DNA of 64,000 bases from Tipula vernalis (GCA_958295665.1 OY282560.1:41169044-41233043), one strand, 5' to 3'; numbered from the stretch's first letter, positions 41,292 to 53,591 are shown. Program-made: numbers and translations. Notes: generated by a model not told the origin, from the sequence alone.

Positions 41292-42217
41292 GTGTATAAA
41301 CCAAAACAAGTGTATAAACCAAATGGGAAAATTCGTATGTGCCTCGATGCACGAAAATTGAATTCCGTTACTATTAAAGATTCTTACCCTATGCCTCACC
41401 TTGAAAATATTTTGTCCAACCTAAAAGGGACAAAATATTTAACGTCTTTAGAACTTTACGCATCGGGCAAATCCCATTAGATCAGGAATCGCAAGAAAAG
41501 AAAGCTTTTGCTTTAACAGGTAGGCCCTTATATATGTTCGCTAGGATGCCATTTGGTTTAGCAGGTGTACCAGCTACAATGGCTAGATTAGCCGATTCCT
41601 TAATTGGACAGGAGTTAGCCCCTCATGCCTGGACATACCTAGACGATATAATTATAGCTACGGCTGATTTTGAAACACACCTCAAATTTTTGAAAATAGT
41701 TGCGAAAAGATTAACAGATGCAAATTTAACGATAAATAGAGAAAAATTCAAGTTTTGCGTACCAGAACTACAATACTTGGGATTTGTAATAAACGAACAA
41801 GGAATAAAAATCTCTCCGGATAAAGTTGATGCAATTATAAAATATCCGCCACCAAAAACCGTTAAACAAATTAGGCAGTTTTTGGGTGTTGTAGGCTGGA
41901 ATCGCCGGATTATTAAAAATTATTCAACTATTGTCGCTCCCATCACCGATCTGTTAAAAGGCAAACCAGCTAAAACAGCCTGGACATCACAAGCTGAAAT
42001 CGCTTTTTCTCAAATAAAACAGGCCATTGCGAAAGCACCAAGTCTCTACAGCCCAGATTATACCAAACAGTTTTTCGTAGCAACACATGCTTCTAATATA
42101 GGTATTGGCAGTCAGCTATATCAAACAATTGACAACCAAAATTACCCTATTGCGTACCTTTCACAAAAATTATCATCCGCTCAGCAAAAGAATATCTCAG
42201 TTTTCTTGTGGCTTTGA
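41292..42217 (+). pseudogene. Gypsy reverse transcriptase and start of RNase H
   Basis: RT in two frames: RMCLDARKLNSVTIKDSYPMP, then MPFGLAGVPATMARLAD, the catalytic box YLDDIIIA and LGFVINEQGI, then the RNase H start (FVATHASNIGIGSQL; the first acidic residue of the usual DAS reads HAS). A short duplication of about 60 bp at 41240-41350 (AAACCAAATGGGAAAATTCG twice) disrupts the protease-RT join. Confidence 0.88.
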
Positions 42218-42235
42218 ATAAATGGCGGCACTTTC

Positions 42236-43481
42236 TTGAAGATCAAAATTCAACATTTTGATGTTGATGTTATCCATCGACCAGGTAAAGAAAACCACGT
42301 TCCCGATGCATTGTCTAGATGTATTGATGAAATTGATCATCATGATCCTTGGTATTCCAATTTAATGAAGCAAATTCAAGAAGCGCCAGAAAAATTTTCT
42401 AATTATCGTATTGTGGACACTAAATTATTTAAATTCTGTCAAAATATAAACAAATTCGGATTTAAAGATTACACATGGAAAGAAGTCATTCCGGAAGTAA
42501 ATCATAATGAACCGAAATCCAGTCATTTCGGTAACTTCAAAACTTATCGTCGACTATTGGAAAGGTATTATTGGCCTGCAATGATGCAAGATGTAAAAGA
42601 ATATATCTATAAATGTAGTATTTGTAAAACCACAAAATCACCAACGGTAAATTTATTACCTCCAATGGGTTATTTTCGAAAAGCGACACGACAATGGGAA
42701 CTAATTAGTGCAGACTACATGGGTCCATTTCCCAAATCAAAGAATGGAAATATATTTATTTTAGTGGTTATAGATACGTTTTCAAAATATCCTCTAATTT
42801 TTCAGGTAACGAATGCCAAATTCCTCACTCTTTGAAAGAAATTATAAGAAAATATTTTCGATATATTCTCAGTACCTAGAGCTAAAATTTCGGACAACGG
42901 TCCTCAATTTACTTGTAAAGAGTTTCAAAGTTTTTTAAAGCAGCACAACGTAACTCACTACAAGTCAGCAGTTTATAGTTCTCACACCAATCCACTAGAA
43001 CGCGCACTAATCAAGTTATTGGCAATGCAATTCGCGCATTTCTTCAATTGGCGTAGCAATCCGATCAGCAGTCCATGAAATCTCTCAGTCCACTCCTTAT
43101 TTTCTTAATTTCGGTATGGAAATGATTACTGACGGAAAAGATTATAAAAATCTTCAACATTTTCCGAACCCCAGCAGAGAAGATCAATTAGTAAAGTTAA
43201 ATAGGATATGTAAAATTGTATCTGAAAAACTTTAAAATGCATTTAATAAAAATCGACATAATTACAATCTAAGAGCCCGAGCACCATCATTTTCAGAAGG
43301 CCAAATGGTATGGCAAAGAAATTTTACTCTGTCAGATGCCAAAAAGAACATAATGTTCAAACTATTACCAAAATGGTTTCCAGCGACGGTTCAGAAAAAA
43401 TTGGGTTCGAATGTATATTTGATCAGAGATAATGAGACTGGAAGATTAATAAATTATCATGGTAAAAAGTTAAAACCTTAA
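42236..43481 (+). pseudogene. Gypsy RNase H end and integrase
   Basis: It contains the RNase H end (VIHRPGKENHVPDALSR), the zinc head (H.G..KTYRRLLERYYWPAM ... CSICKTTK), the core start (ISADYMGPFPKS), and, out of frame, SDNGPQFTCKEF near 42890. The C-terminal end (NYNLRARAPSFSEGQMVW ... YHGKKLKP) stops at 43481. The gene is broken near 42835 and 43010. Confidence 0.85.
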
Positions 43482-43555
43482 GTAAACTTATTTTTTTTAT
43501 TTTATTTTTTTTTTAGTGTGACTGCACTGAAACCTTAGTTGATTAAACCGTTGGT

Positions 43556-44291
43556 TTATTCCAGTGCAGTCAGTGACTCCCTGTTTAAGATGATAACAGC
43601 TGACCTATAGTCAGCCTTTGCCTCCTCGAGCTTGGCAACTTTCCAATTGTGCGTTGGCAACTCCTGGTTGCCAACCTGCAACAACTGGAGTATCACCTTC
43701 GGATCACTAGGCTCCGAAGGGATGTACACCCTAGCCCTTGGTTTTGCAGGGGATCTTCTCCCTATCAATCACAGCAAGGTTGGCTCCGGGCCATACCTCG
43801 CCAAGTCCCCCCACTGCCTTCTTATAAAGCAGCAGAGACATCTAATCTGCACAGGCAGTCAGTTTCACCTAATTCCTATACCAGCCCGCATCCCGACAAG
43901 TCGGAGCAGGTCCTGGATTTTCCGACAGGACTTTCAGGTAGGTGGCGGCTAAGGCCCCTTCCACCTACCTCCAATTGGCGGGCGTGATACTGCCATCCTC
44001 TTCGGATTTGTCAATAACTGCCACAACCAGCTGATCCTTGAGGACCTCGTTAAAAGGCCTCATAGCGGAAGCATGGAGCATCGTTCCCTTTGCGATCTTA
44101 GGACTTTCCTCCTGAAATCTATTTCTGTTAAGCTGTGAGCCAGCTGAATGGCCTTCCGACTTTTTATGCCCACGCAAGCGTGGCTTTGTCTTTTTCCGTT
44201 CTGTCTTCTGGCGAGATGTTATTGATCTTAACCAGGGCCCTCCAGGCCTTCCTCCTAGTATTATATGTTGGTTTTGAGGAACCGGCATCAT
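43556..44291 (-). pseudogene. DUF4780-like protein fragments
   Basis: Two minus-strand pieces. The lower one (43556-43768) has ARVYIPSEPSDPKVILQLL, then NQELPTHNWKVAKLEEA and YRSAVIILNRESL, the pattern of the DUF4780 domain found in insect retroelement-related proteins. The upper one (43965-44291) is basic (KKTKPRLRGHKKSEGH) and contains an RPFNEVLKDQLVVAVIDKS segment that fits the domain's start. A frameshift in between breaks the gene. Confidence 0.55.
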
Positions 44292-44449
44292 TCATGCTTT
44301 AGTTCTGCTTAGTGTTTGTATACTCAGATTTGGTGACCCACAGATATGCCCCCCCCCCTCGTTGTCCACATTTTCCGGATTTTTTAGAGAGCCGACTCTT
44401 TTTGTTGTTTTTTTATTTTACTAAGATCCATAATTGTTCCCACGAGTAG

Positions 44450-44760
44450 CAGAGAAAGAAGTATCCATCTGTGCAAAGATCCGCAGTACACAGATAAGGC
44501 TACTTAATCCGGAGGGCGCCAAGTATCCGGATCCACCGTTAGCGACTGAGCTAGTTTTAAAGCTGGGCCTTCAGTCTGGTCGATTATCGGCACGATACGA
44601 TTAACACTTTAACCCAGCCCGCAGCGATTTGTTTAAGGTTGACTCCATTAGCGCCGTGTTTTAGCCTAGAAGCCAAAGAATCCGCAATCTAATTACCAGC
44701 GGTCACCACGTGGAAGTAACACGAACACTTGTGGAAGTTGCAAGTTACGAAGCTGGCCGC
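44450..44760 (+). repeat. Diverged member of the 3440-3985 repeat family
   Basis: Shares AGCGCCGTGTTTTAGCCT and the GGGCGCCAAGTATCCGGATCCAC region with 3600-3785, at moderate similarity. A run of nine C residues lies at 44350. Confidence 0.45.
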
Positions 44761-45235
44761 AAGTGCCAACTTGAATCCCCCGAACAACTTCACACCTGAC
44801 CACCAGTTGAATGTTAAGTTAGAAGTCAATTTGCGGGTTGCGTTCAAGGGTGAGTTGAAGTTGAGCTGGGGTTGGGTTTAAATATAGTGAGCAGTTCACC
44901 AATTTTTTATATATTCTGGTTTGAGGATTGAGTTGAAAGAGAGTTTGCGGTTGGGTTGAGGATTGAGTTAGGGGCCGTTTGCGGGTTGAATTGGGGTTGA
45001 GATGGTGTTGGACCAGTGGAGCAATCTATAAAATAAAGTGAGTGTTTGTATGTATATACAGCATATGTGTATAATATTTAAATAAATCCACACAACTTGA
45101 CCGATTTGAACACTTTACACAAATATTGTTTAAGACTTGAGAAAGGTCACTGTTAATATCTCAAACATCAAATTGAACCTTTTACATTTCAAATTAAACC
45201 TTTAGCAAATTAAGTGAATGACAAATTAAATTTTT

Positions 45236-45405
45236 TCCGCGATGGAAATCGGATTCTAAAATGAGTCTTGGATGAAATTCTGGAATATGGCCAAGTATGA
45301 CGGAACTAGCCTATTTCTCAACCGATTATGATGAAATTTGACATGTGCGTTGGAAATGGGAATCTATATGGCCCAGTATGATAGAACTTGCATATTTCTC
45401 AACCG
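45236..45405 (+). repeat. Dispersed copy of the 108-bp satellite unit
   Basis: Contains GGAATATGGCCAAGTATGACGGAA and the TTCTCAACCG.TTATGATGAAATTTGACATG segment of the satellite at 36230-36995. The surrounding 44770-46004 shows GGGTTGAGTTG-like simple repeats at 44830-45000 and no gene. Confidence 0.75.
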
Positions 45406-46012
45406 TATGGAAAAAGAAGCTGAAGATTGACTTAAGAGGTTCATTTCGGGATTGATTTGGGAGATGAATTAATCAAGACTAAATTTCTGATTACCTTATG
45501 AGGTTTCAGCCCTTATTATTTTTGCTTTGCTTCCTTGCCACAGCGTTGTAAATTTTCTATAATCTAATAAAAATATGGATTTTTAAAATCCAGGATTTTT
45601 CAGTCCTAAATTTTGGAAAACGAAAATTTCGGAAACCCTAGATTTTCAAATAGGAAACAAATAAAAAAAAATTCAAAAACCTGGTAAAAAATTAATTCAT
45701 CAAAGTTAAATATAATTGAGAATAAAAATAAATTAAATAAACGTTTCGAGGGCACAATTAGTAAACTTTGAACATTTTTATGTGTATTCCTCCTTATCCC
45801 AAATTGTCGCATCCTCTATAGATAAAACCAGTTTGTCGCGAATGGTTTAAAGAAAAAAGTAGGTAAATAAGATTACAACTCTAAGGAAATTTGCGGTACG
45901 CGCTGAAGTAGTTATTGAAAATGGATAACCAATTTTTATTACGAGAGGTAATGAATAAATTCGCGTCGCAAATTTAAAACTTCACGTGGGTAAATTGTAT
46001 GTAAGAAAAAAG

Positions 46013-47131
46013 ATGTATGTGAAGTAAGCCCAGACTTTCATCCCAGAAAAAAAAAAATATATTATCAGGCAACACTAAAATTACAACGTTATCCCAGCCC
46101 AACATTATTTCATATGATATAATTTACTCTAGCCCAGAAAATATTTTTTATTTTATTTTATAACATATTTTATGAAAGAAAATCGCAAAAATTAAAATCT
46201 GACATTATAGAGGAATATATAGAGAAAAAAACAAAGAAAAAGGCCTTTAAGACAGAATACTACCGAGATTTAGTCGGGATGTTTCTTTTCCGAAAACTAT
46301 CGGTACGCCATTTGGTTTGGCCTTACGTTATCTAATTCCCTTAAAAATATCAAGACGATTTGCATGTTGAGATTGGCGCTGTAGTGAGAGTAATGAAATT
46401 TCAGTACTACACTAACATAAATAGTTATAGTGCCAATCTCAACATGCAAATCGTCTTGATAATTTTAATGGAACTAGATAACGTAAGGCCAAACCAAGTG
46501 GCGTACCGATAGTTTCCGGAAAAAAAACATCCCTATCATCCCAGGGCCAAATCCCATCCAGTTGCTTGAAATTTTGGCACTATGTTAATTTAAATACATA
46601 TAGCGCCAATCTCAACATGCAAATCGTCTTGATATTTTTAAGGGAAATAGATAACGTAAGGCCAAACCAATTGGCATTCCGATAGTTTCCGGAAAAGAAA
46701 CATCCCGGCCATACCACGGCCAAATCGCTTCCATTTGTATGACATTTCAGTACTACACTAACTTAAATAGTTATAGCGCCAATCTCAACATGCAAATCGT
46801 CTTGATATTTTTAAGGGAAATAGATAACGTAAGGCCAAACCAAATGGCGTACCGATAGTTTTCGGAAAAGAAACATCCCGACTAAATCTCGGTAGTATTC
46901 TATCTTAAAGGCCTTTTTCTTTGTTTTTTTCTCTATATATTCCTCTATAATGTCAGATTTTAATTTTTGCGATTTTCTTTCATAAAATATGTTATAAAAT
47001 AAAATAAAAAATATTTTCTGGGCTAGAGTAAATTATATCATATGAAATAATGTTGGGCTGGGATAACGTTGTAATTTTAGTGTTGCCTGATAATATATTT
47101 TTTTTTTTTTCTGGGCTAACTTCACATACAT
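46013..47131. mobile_element. Non-autonomous inverted-repeat element with 8-bp target duplication
   Basis: A 1119-bp element between identical 8-bp flanks, GAAAAAAG (46005-46012 and 47132-47139). The inverted repeats are about 350 bp long, start ATGTATGTGAAGT and have few mismatches. The inner part of the repeat (CAATCTCAACATGCAAATCG ... CGATAGTTT) is present three times in direct orientation at about 46430, 46600 and 46775 and once inverted. There is no coding region. An 8-bp duplication fits hAT-, P- or Mutator-type transposases; the terminal bases are not typical of hAT. Confidence 0.85.
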
Positions 47132-47139
47132 GAAAAAAG

Positions 47140-47986
47140 GTCTTTAGTATTATATGTCAATTATTGCTCTCGTTCAGTTACCGGTCTTTGACTTCGGACG
47201 GTAATTTTTTCATTCGAGAGAATAGTATATTAGGATTATCTGTTGCAAATCGAAAAACGATAAAATCATCTAATCTGCAGATAGAATTTTATAAAATTAC
47301 AAATCACTATTACAAAATTAAATTTTTTTTCGGTAACCAAAATCTAAACGTTATTTTAGTTGTTAATTAATTCAACCTGTTCAATGGGGCTTACAGGGCA
47401 GCCAATTTTATTCATTAAATTTTTCTCTCAAAACTCTATTCAAATAAACCCCAAAATAATTTTCCGAACTTTTTTTTTTTTATTTGTTAAACCAAAAATC
47501 TCTTGTCTATATACCTACAAATAAATATTTCATAAAATTCAAATTTTATTTCAATTAAAATTTCATTTGTGAAAGTAACTAACACACAAATATACACAGT
47601 AGGAGTATTTATTGTATAAAAAACCCCTCGGAAAAATAACCATTTTCCACAGAACATAAAATTGTTTTGTAAATTAAAACATGAAACGGAATCATCTCCG
47701 TCAGTTTTTCCAAAAAAAAAAAAAATCCAAGTTTAATGGTTTGGTAAAGTAGATATATATGTAGGTATGTATAAATGTTTAGAGGAAAATTTGGTACAAT
47801 TTTCTAATTTTCATTCAGCACACACACACAGTATATTACGTATATGTATAGATATAAAACTAATAAACTAATTTTTTGTTATTGTTTTTGTAATCTAATT
47901 TTCATGAAAATTGTTTTATTTTTTTAATTTTTTCTTCTTTTTTTTTTTGTATATTTTTCCATGTTCATCTTCTTCTCGGGATTTGA
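47140..47986. other. AT-rich intron-like region
   Basis: No gene is recognised. A short stretch (47164-47370) is open but shows no known domain. A CA microsatellite lies near 47819-47830, and a pyrimidine-rich tract (47925-47975) precedes the dpr exon, as expected upstream of a 3' splice site. Confidence 0.6.
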
Positions 47987-48148
47987 AAACCAAAAGTAAC
48001 AACAAGCATAATATTACCAACAGCAACAGAATATTCAACAGCACATTTACAACCGTATTTTGATTTCGATGTACAACGTAACGTAACATTTACATTTGGC
48101 CAAACAGGATTTTTGCATTGTAAAGTTGAGCGATTAGGTGATAAGGAC
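47987..48148 (+). CDS. dpr: Exon of a Dpr-family immunoglobulin protein (dpr1/2/3-like)
   Basis: A partial host gene. The frame encodes LQPYFDFDVQRNVTF, then GQTGFLHCKVERLGDKD, the start of the first Ig domain of Dpr proteins, which pair with DIP receptors at the neuronal surface to specify synapses. The cysteine in LHC is the first of the Ig disulfide pair. The exon stops exactly at GTAAGT (48149), before the expected VSWIRKRD segment, whose exon I could not find to 64000. The 5' limit is set by an in-frame TGA just upstream; the real acceptor is one of several AGs up to about 48040. The recognition is from family memory. Confidence 0.82.
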
Positions 48149-49190
48149 GTAAGTACTTATGAAAATTTGTTTTACATTTTTCAATTGTTTTTCAGGAGGA
48201 GGAGTGGGTGAATTTTTTTTTTTTTTTTTGATTTGGTGCAACAAAACACAATGTGTTTTTGGTGTAGTTTTGAAGATGAGGAATAAATAATTTTTGGTCG
48301 TTCGTTTTTTTTTTTTTTTTTTTTTTTGTAAACAAACTAAATGTTTTGAGTGTTATTTATTTAGTTGGTTACTGTTTACAATTATTGTTGAATACTTATG
48401 TATGTACGACCACAAATGGGTATGATGTAAGGTCGTAATACTCGAAATAGGCTGAACATGAAATACAAAATTTTCAGAAAAAATATAAAATTGAAATGGT
48501 GCTTGTTGGGAAAACTTTTTTTAACAGAAACCATTATTAAATGGATTAGTTCTATCCTCATCTCTGGGGTGATGGATTGGGGTGGTAACACTATGATGCA
48601 GCACAACAAATTATTAAGGAAATAAATTAGATTAGTTCAGTTCAGTGAAGTTCGCAGAATTCTGCTTGTTAATTATAATATTTGCATATTTTATCTTTAT
48701 CAAACAAATCTTGAAGCCAAGCAGAATTTGGTACAATTTTCTGGATTTTTAATTTGTGACAGCAGGGGTCATTTTCTAACAAAAACTGCTACATGGGTTT
48801 ATCTTATGGGTTACCTTCTATGAGGCTACTGTTTGATTCAACGTTATTTTCCGCTTACCGTTGGTCAGTGCTGGACAAAAATAACGTCTTGTTGAGTATA
48901 CTTATAAAAACTAACTTTTATTTGTTTGCGTTGTTTCTTATATACAAAAAATATTATACCTTTTACAACAACAGTATAAAAATATGCTAATTGTACATTA
49001 ATTATATAATTAATGTAATTTGTACAAATTTATATGTAAAAACTAACAATGAAATATATTGATATTATATTTGGTAAACTGCTAACAATAAAAACTATAC
49101 AAAAAAAAGATGCAATATAGTGCATAGTGCATACAGTAAAACTGTTCACAAGGTTGAACATACTCCGCGGATGTATTGATTTGTATGTCA
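48149..49190 (+). other. Intron of the dpr-like gene, AT-rich
   Basis: Starts with GTAAGT. Poly-T runs at 48210-48230 and 48307-48328 and no supportable gene. The retroelements beyond would then also lie inside this intron or downstream of it. Confidence 0.6.
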
Positions 49191-49279
49191 TAGGTGTCTC
49201 GCTGAGTTAACATCTCTATCCGGTAGCTGCTGGAGCCTCTAGCCTGTGGTCATCTTGCCTTAGCGCTCTTCTTCTGACC

Positions 49280-50790
49280 TTATAGGTGTGCTATCACGTC
49301 AACTATGATATATGTCACTGCATAGTGGTGCACATCATGCTTTGATACATTTACACTAGCATCTTGTAATTCAGCTATTTTCTTGTGGAGAACAGTAAAA
49401 TATCCTTCATTTGGAGCTTCCTGAAGAATAGTTGTATTGTAGAAGGTTGTCCAATTGGTCGATAGATTGACTGCTGGTAGGAATGATAAATCTTCTCTGC
49501 TTTTGATGGTTTTGTGACTTTTTAGTGTAATTAATCCAACTTTCAATGTGCACCCTTCATTGAGTGAAATCTTTCCGTTTATTGGAATAGTTAACGTAGT
49601 CACATCTTCCCCGCAAACTATAATGGCTGGTTGAGGATGTTGCGATGAAAACAACTAGTTATTGTTCCTAAGTTTGACCCAGTTGGTTTGTGACTTGTTT
49701 GCCTTTTGTTTCACTGTCGCGCAATTATTTGTTTTCGTTGAGATTAACAATTGAAACTCACAAATAGTGTTGTTGAAATAAGCAGTATGCATTGGATGCT
49801 GAAGTATTACTGATCACGATGCATTGATGTTGCCAAGTAAACCATTGATGGTTGTATGAAGGTAGCACTTGATGTTGGGAATGATAAGGGCTTAAACAAT
49901 TGATATTTTTCCTTGATTAATAGGGGCAGCTTTAGCTCCAAAATAACATATTGTCCATTCAGACGTCCCTTGCAAGATGTCAGTTGACATAAGGTTATTA
50001 TTTGATCAGGGTCCTGATGTCCTGGCAGAACTACATCTTGTGGCAAGTGCTGTGTTATTTTGTTGATTTCCTCTACTAACTGTGGTGGTGTCAAAATGGC
50101 AGTACTAACCTTATTGTGAGTATCTAGAACTGCTTCAATTAAATTCTGTTGAATTTCTTTAAATTTCAACATTGACATCAAGGCCTAGATAATGAGCTTT
50201 AGTAAATACTCCTGATTCTCCTTGCTTTTTTCTATTTCCTGTTCATAATGTTCTGCATCACGATTGTCTAGTATCCCGAATAGCTCGCTTGCTATATTTC
50301 CTACTATATTGACAGCACCTCTTTTTCGTCTGTAATTTTTGCCGTGGTGGAGTAACTCGTTTCTCTGATTGATATTTGCTAAGCTGTTTTGCAGTTGGTT
50401 GGTTATTACTAAGCATGTGTCAGCGATAGAGCTGATCAAACAGAGCTGGGTCAGCTTTCTCACGCAAGCTTGATACAAACTTAGCTCGTTGTGATAAGTT
50501 GTCATGTTAAAATATACAATGATCTTCCATTGGTTATTTGTAAACTGCACGTTTCCAGTGTATTCAAAATAGAGTCTGGGCTGATATGAAAAACTAGTCA
50601 GGTTATACGGAAGATTAGCTGCTGACGTTCCTGAACAAACATTACCCATTGCTAGCAAACTCAATATGAACAAGAGCATTATTTTTATTCTGGTGCTTGT
50701 GCTTATGTATCTACTGTGAGTTTCTCTGTTTTGTTCTTTCTCCGGAGCTTCTGCGTCTTTGATAGGGAGAATGCTTATCTTCGAGATTGG
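49280..50790 (-). pseudogene. env: Envelope-type glycoprotein gene (insect retroelement env), broken
   Basis: After the integrase tail a hydrophobic signal-like segment appears (MLLFILSLLAMGNVCSG), then an ectodomain with several Asn-linked glycosylation sites. A furin-type RRKRG site is followed by a fusion-peptide-like ELFGILDNRD region, the pattern of baculovirus F-related envelope proteins in insect retroelements. An in-frame TAG at 50185-50187 and a frame change between 49807 and 49654 break it. The C-terminal part (49280-49654) reaches a region that may lead to the membrane anchor. It cannot make an intact protein as it stands. Confidence 0.8.
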
Positions 50791-51217
50791 TCGTTTAAAT
50801 TTGATGCCGTGACTATCCTTTACTGTCACGACTCTAGTCAGCTTATCTAATCCCGGATGCAATTCGACAATTCGCCCAAGGGGCTACTTAGTCGGTGGCA
50901 GATTGTTGTCTTTAATCCAAACAATGTCATTTAGTTTGACTTCTGGCTGTTTGCAATTCCATTTTTCCCGCTGTTGAAGGCTTGATAGGTAATGTCGGCC
51001 ATCGCTTCCAAAATTGTTGAACTATCTTTTGCAATAGTCTCAAACGCTTTCCTAAAGTTACATTTTCATGCAACAAATCTGGTTCTGGAACGGCGAGTAG
51101 TGAATCGCCTATTAAGAAGTGACCTGGTGTTAGGACTACTTCAGACGGATCTGCCGATATATTTACCAGTGGCCTAGAATTGAGACATGCTTCGATTTGG
51201 GAAATTACTGTTGAAAA

Positions 51218-51990
51218 TTATTCGTATGTTAGTGTCCTTTCGCCGATTATAAGCTTTATACGGCATATACCTCTGCGCGCAATGAATCTTCTGAATGCTG
51301 CTACAAAGGTTATTGCAGTTAAATCGCTCACAATCTCGAGATGGACAGCCTTTGTTGAAAAACATACAAAGACTGCTATGTATCCCTTGTAGGATTTCGT
51401 GCCTCTTCCTTTAGAAACTCTGACTTGAATGGGTCCTGCAAAGTGTACGCCCATGTGTGTGAATGGACGTAATGGTAATACTCGTCCTTGAGATAAGTCT
51501 GCTATTAACTGTAATTTGCTGGCGGATTTGAAGCGATGACATGTAATACATTTATTTATTTCTGCCCGAATTCTACTTCTGCCGTTTGTGATCCAGTACC
51601 TTCTTCTAAGAAGAGCTAAAGTTAGCTGGCTGCCGCCGTGCAATGTCCGTAGGTGTGCATCAGCTATCAGCAGCCTGGTTAAACGGTGTTTTTAAGGTAG
51701 TATGATTGGATTTATTTCTGGAACTCCTCATGTTGTATCGCTCTGCATAATTCTTCTCTTGCTTCCTTGACCTCCAAACCGGTCGGTACGATGCTGTGAG
51801 TCATATGGCCGCCTTGCATCTTTAAACTTTTCTTTATGAAGCGTCGACAATAGCTGATGATGCGGAATATTTTGTTGATGTCCGAATGTTTTTCTACTAG
51901 CTGCACAAATGGATTAACTATTTTAGCAAAAGCAGTTAACATCTGGGTCGACCTCTGGGTCGACATCCTTGACATCCAGTATTGCAAGTT
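51218..51990 (-). pseudogene. BEL/Pao integrase of the env-bearing element
   Basis: The head at 51712-51987 is an RNase H/integrase linker (AFAKIVNPFVQLVEKHSD ... SYCRRFIKK). Then 51218-51643 carries HGGSQLTLALLRRRYWI, C.TCHRF, the first catalytic region (MGVHFAGPI; the usual GVDFAGP aspartate reads H) and STKAVHLEIV. The rest to about 50870 is out of frame until the integrase C-terminus (HPGLDKLTRVVTVKD), which runs straight into env. Confidence 0.85.
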
Positions 51991-52026
51991 TTGTCACTGG
52001 TCGTTTAAGTGTGCCGTTCGCTGTTT

Positions 52027-53008
52027 TTAATAGACATTGCCGTACCTGGCCATCTTTTGATGGGTATGTTTCAATAAGACGAGATCATTCTTAGCGATAG
52101 GTTTTACTCGTTTGTACCACTTTGTTCGTCTTGATAAGTCTGGTAGATATTCTCGTATCCATCGGTGCCAGAAAATGTCTGCCATCCGTTGTGAAATTTT
52201 CCAACTGTTTTTCAGGATTAATACGTCATCTGTAAATGGTCCAATTGGTTTTGCTCCTCCAGAGGAGCCCAATAACAAATGGTTTGGCGTAATTACTTCG
52301 GCTGATTCGTTGTCCAATGGTACATAGGTGAGGGGGCGTGAATTGATGGAACTCTCAGCTTCAATCAAGAAGCATCTCAATGTCTCATCATTCGGATAAC
52401 GTTCTGGCATAGCATGGCTGATGCTCCTTGTGACGGATTTAACAAAGCGTTCCCAACAATCGCCCATGTGTGGCGCTGCTGGAGGATTAAATCTCCACTT
52501 AATGCGAAGGAAGGAAGTTCTGGAGATCTTTTTCATTTTCTTTCCATGTGCGTTGTAATTCGTTGTTCGAGCCATGAAAATTTGTACCGTTGTCGGTCCA
52601 TATTTCAAACGGTTGACCCCGTCGTGCAATAAAATTACGTATTGACATAATGGAAGAGTGAAAATCTAATGAGTGTACAATCTCAATATGAATTGCGCGA
52701 ATTGTCAGACATGTGAAAAGGACGCCCTACCTTTTTTCGACATGTCGACCTACTTTGACTTCGAGAGGCCCGAAGGGATCGATTCCAGTATACGTAAACG
52801 GAGCAGTGTGTGTTGCTAGACGTGATACAGGGTGATCGGCCATTATTGGCACCCTTGGTTTTGCACTCATGAGTTTGCACATATTGCATTTCTTCCGAAG
52901 TTTCTGAAGCAATACGCGTAATCGGAATATTACAAAACGTTGTCGTAATTCATTCACGACGGTTTCATGAGTTTGATGGTCTTCGTCTTCGTGGTAGTAT
53001 CGAACCAA
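52027..53008 (-). pseudogene. BEL/Pao integrase
   Basis: 52727-53008 holds the zinc head (VVNELRQRFVI, then CNMCKLMSAKP) and the first catalytic region (FTYTGIDPFGPLEV). 52027-52629 holds the rest (PPAAPHMGDCWERFVKSV with the catalytic glutamate region, then FLIEAESSINSRPLTYV). The second aspartate region (DNGTNF-like) lies at the junction near 52590 in another frame. The C-terminus continues out of frame to about 51930. Confidence 0.85.
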
Positions 53009-53035
53009 TAAAAATGTTATCCAATGATCGCAATA

Positions 53036-53591
53036 TCAAAAAATCGCATTGCATACGCTTGTGTTCGTACTAGACGCATCCATTTCAAAATGGAAATCGA
53101 GCGTTGCTATTGGAGTGATTGTTGACGTTTTCGTCGGAACGTGAAGCATAATTGGCATAATCTCTTCCAATTCCTGGGGTGGTGGATGATTTTCTTCAAC
53201 TGGCCACTGTTCTTCGAATTCAAGAAGAAAGGGCGGTCCTTCAAACCACCGACTGTTGATTGAAATTTCGGGATTCCCCTTCCACTTTGTTGCTTTGTCC
53301 GCGATGTTGAGGTTTGTTGGGACCCGAAACCATTGATTGGCATTTGTGGTTTCTAAAATTTCGGATACCCGAAAAGCCACAAATTGGCGATATCTTCGAT
53401 TTTCTGATCGGATGCAACATAAAACATTTCGTGAATCGGACTAGTAAATAACTTTTCTCGGTTTGACGGTGTGTGAGTCTAGAATCTATTTGCTTAATCG
53501 AATTCCCAATACTGCGGCTTGCAATTCTAGTCTGGGAATTGATTTTGGACATAGTGGTGCGACTTTTGTTTTTGCGCTGACGAGACAACAC
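53036..53591 (-). pseudogene. BEL/Pao RNase H remnant
   Basis: The RT-RNase H join includes VAPLCPKSIPRLELQA at about 53500-53545. Later pieces in three frames contain the RNase H end (FRVPTNLNIADKATKW and SRWFEGPPFLL). Confidence 0.75.

Larger units (their letters stand above)
39960..43481 (+). mobile_element. Second Ty3/gypsy element, decayed
   Basis: The plus strand has gag (about 39990-40900, including a zinc-knuckle-like C..CF.S.HKTEQC motif near 40780), a protease remnant (near 41075-41130, LLDTGATITVLKK), RT (41292-42217), RNase H and integrase (42236-43481). Many stops and frameshifts are present. No LTRs were identified. It is different in sequence from the gypsy element at 27290. 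Confidence 0.85.
49200..51990 (-). mobile_element. BEL/Pao element fragment with env gene
   Basis: On the minus strand an integrase (51218-51990 and downstream) is followed directly by an envelope-type gene (49280-50790). Gag, protease and RT are missing or replaced by a second BEL/Pao element that abuts at about 51930. An env gene after pol is known in some BEL/Pao lineages such as roo. LTRs were not identified. Confidence 0.82.
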
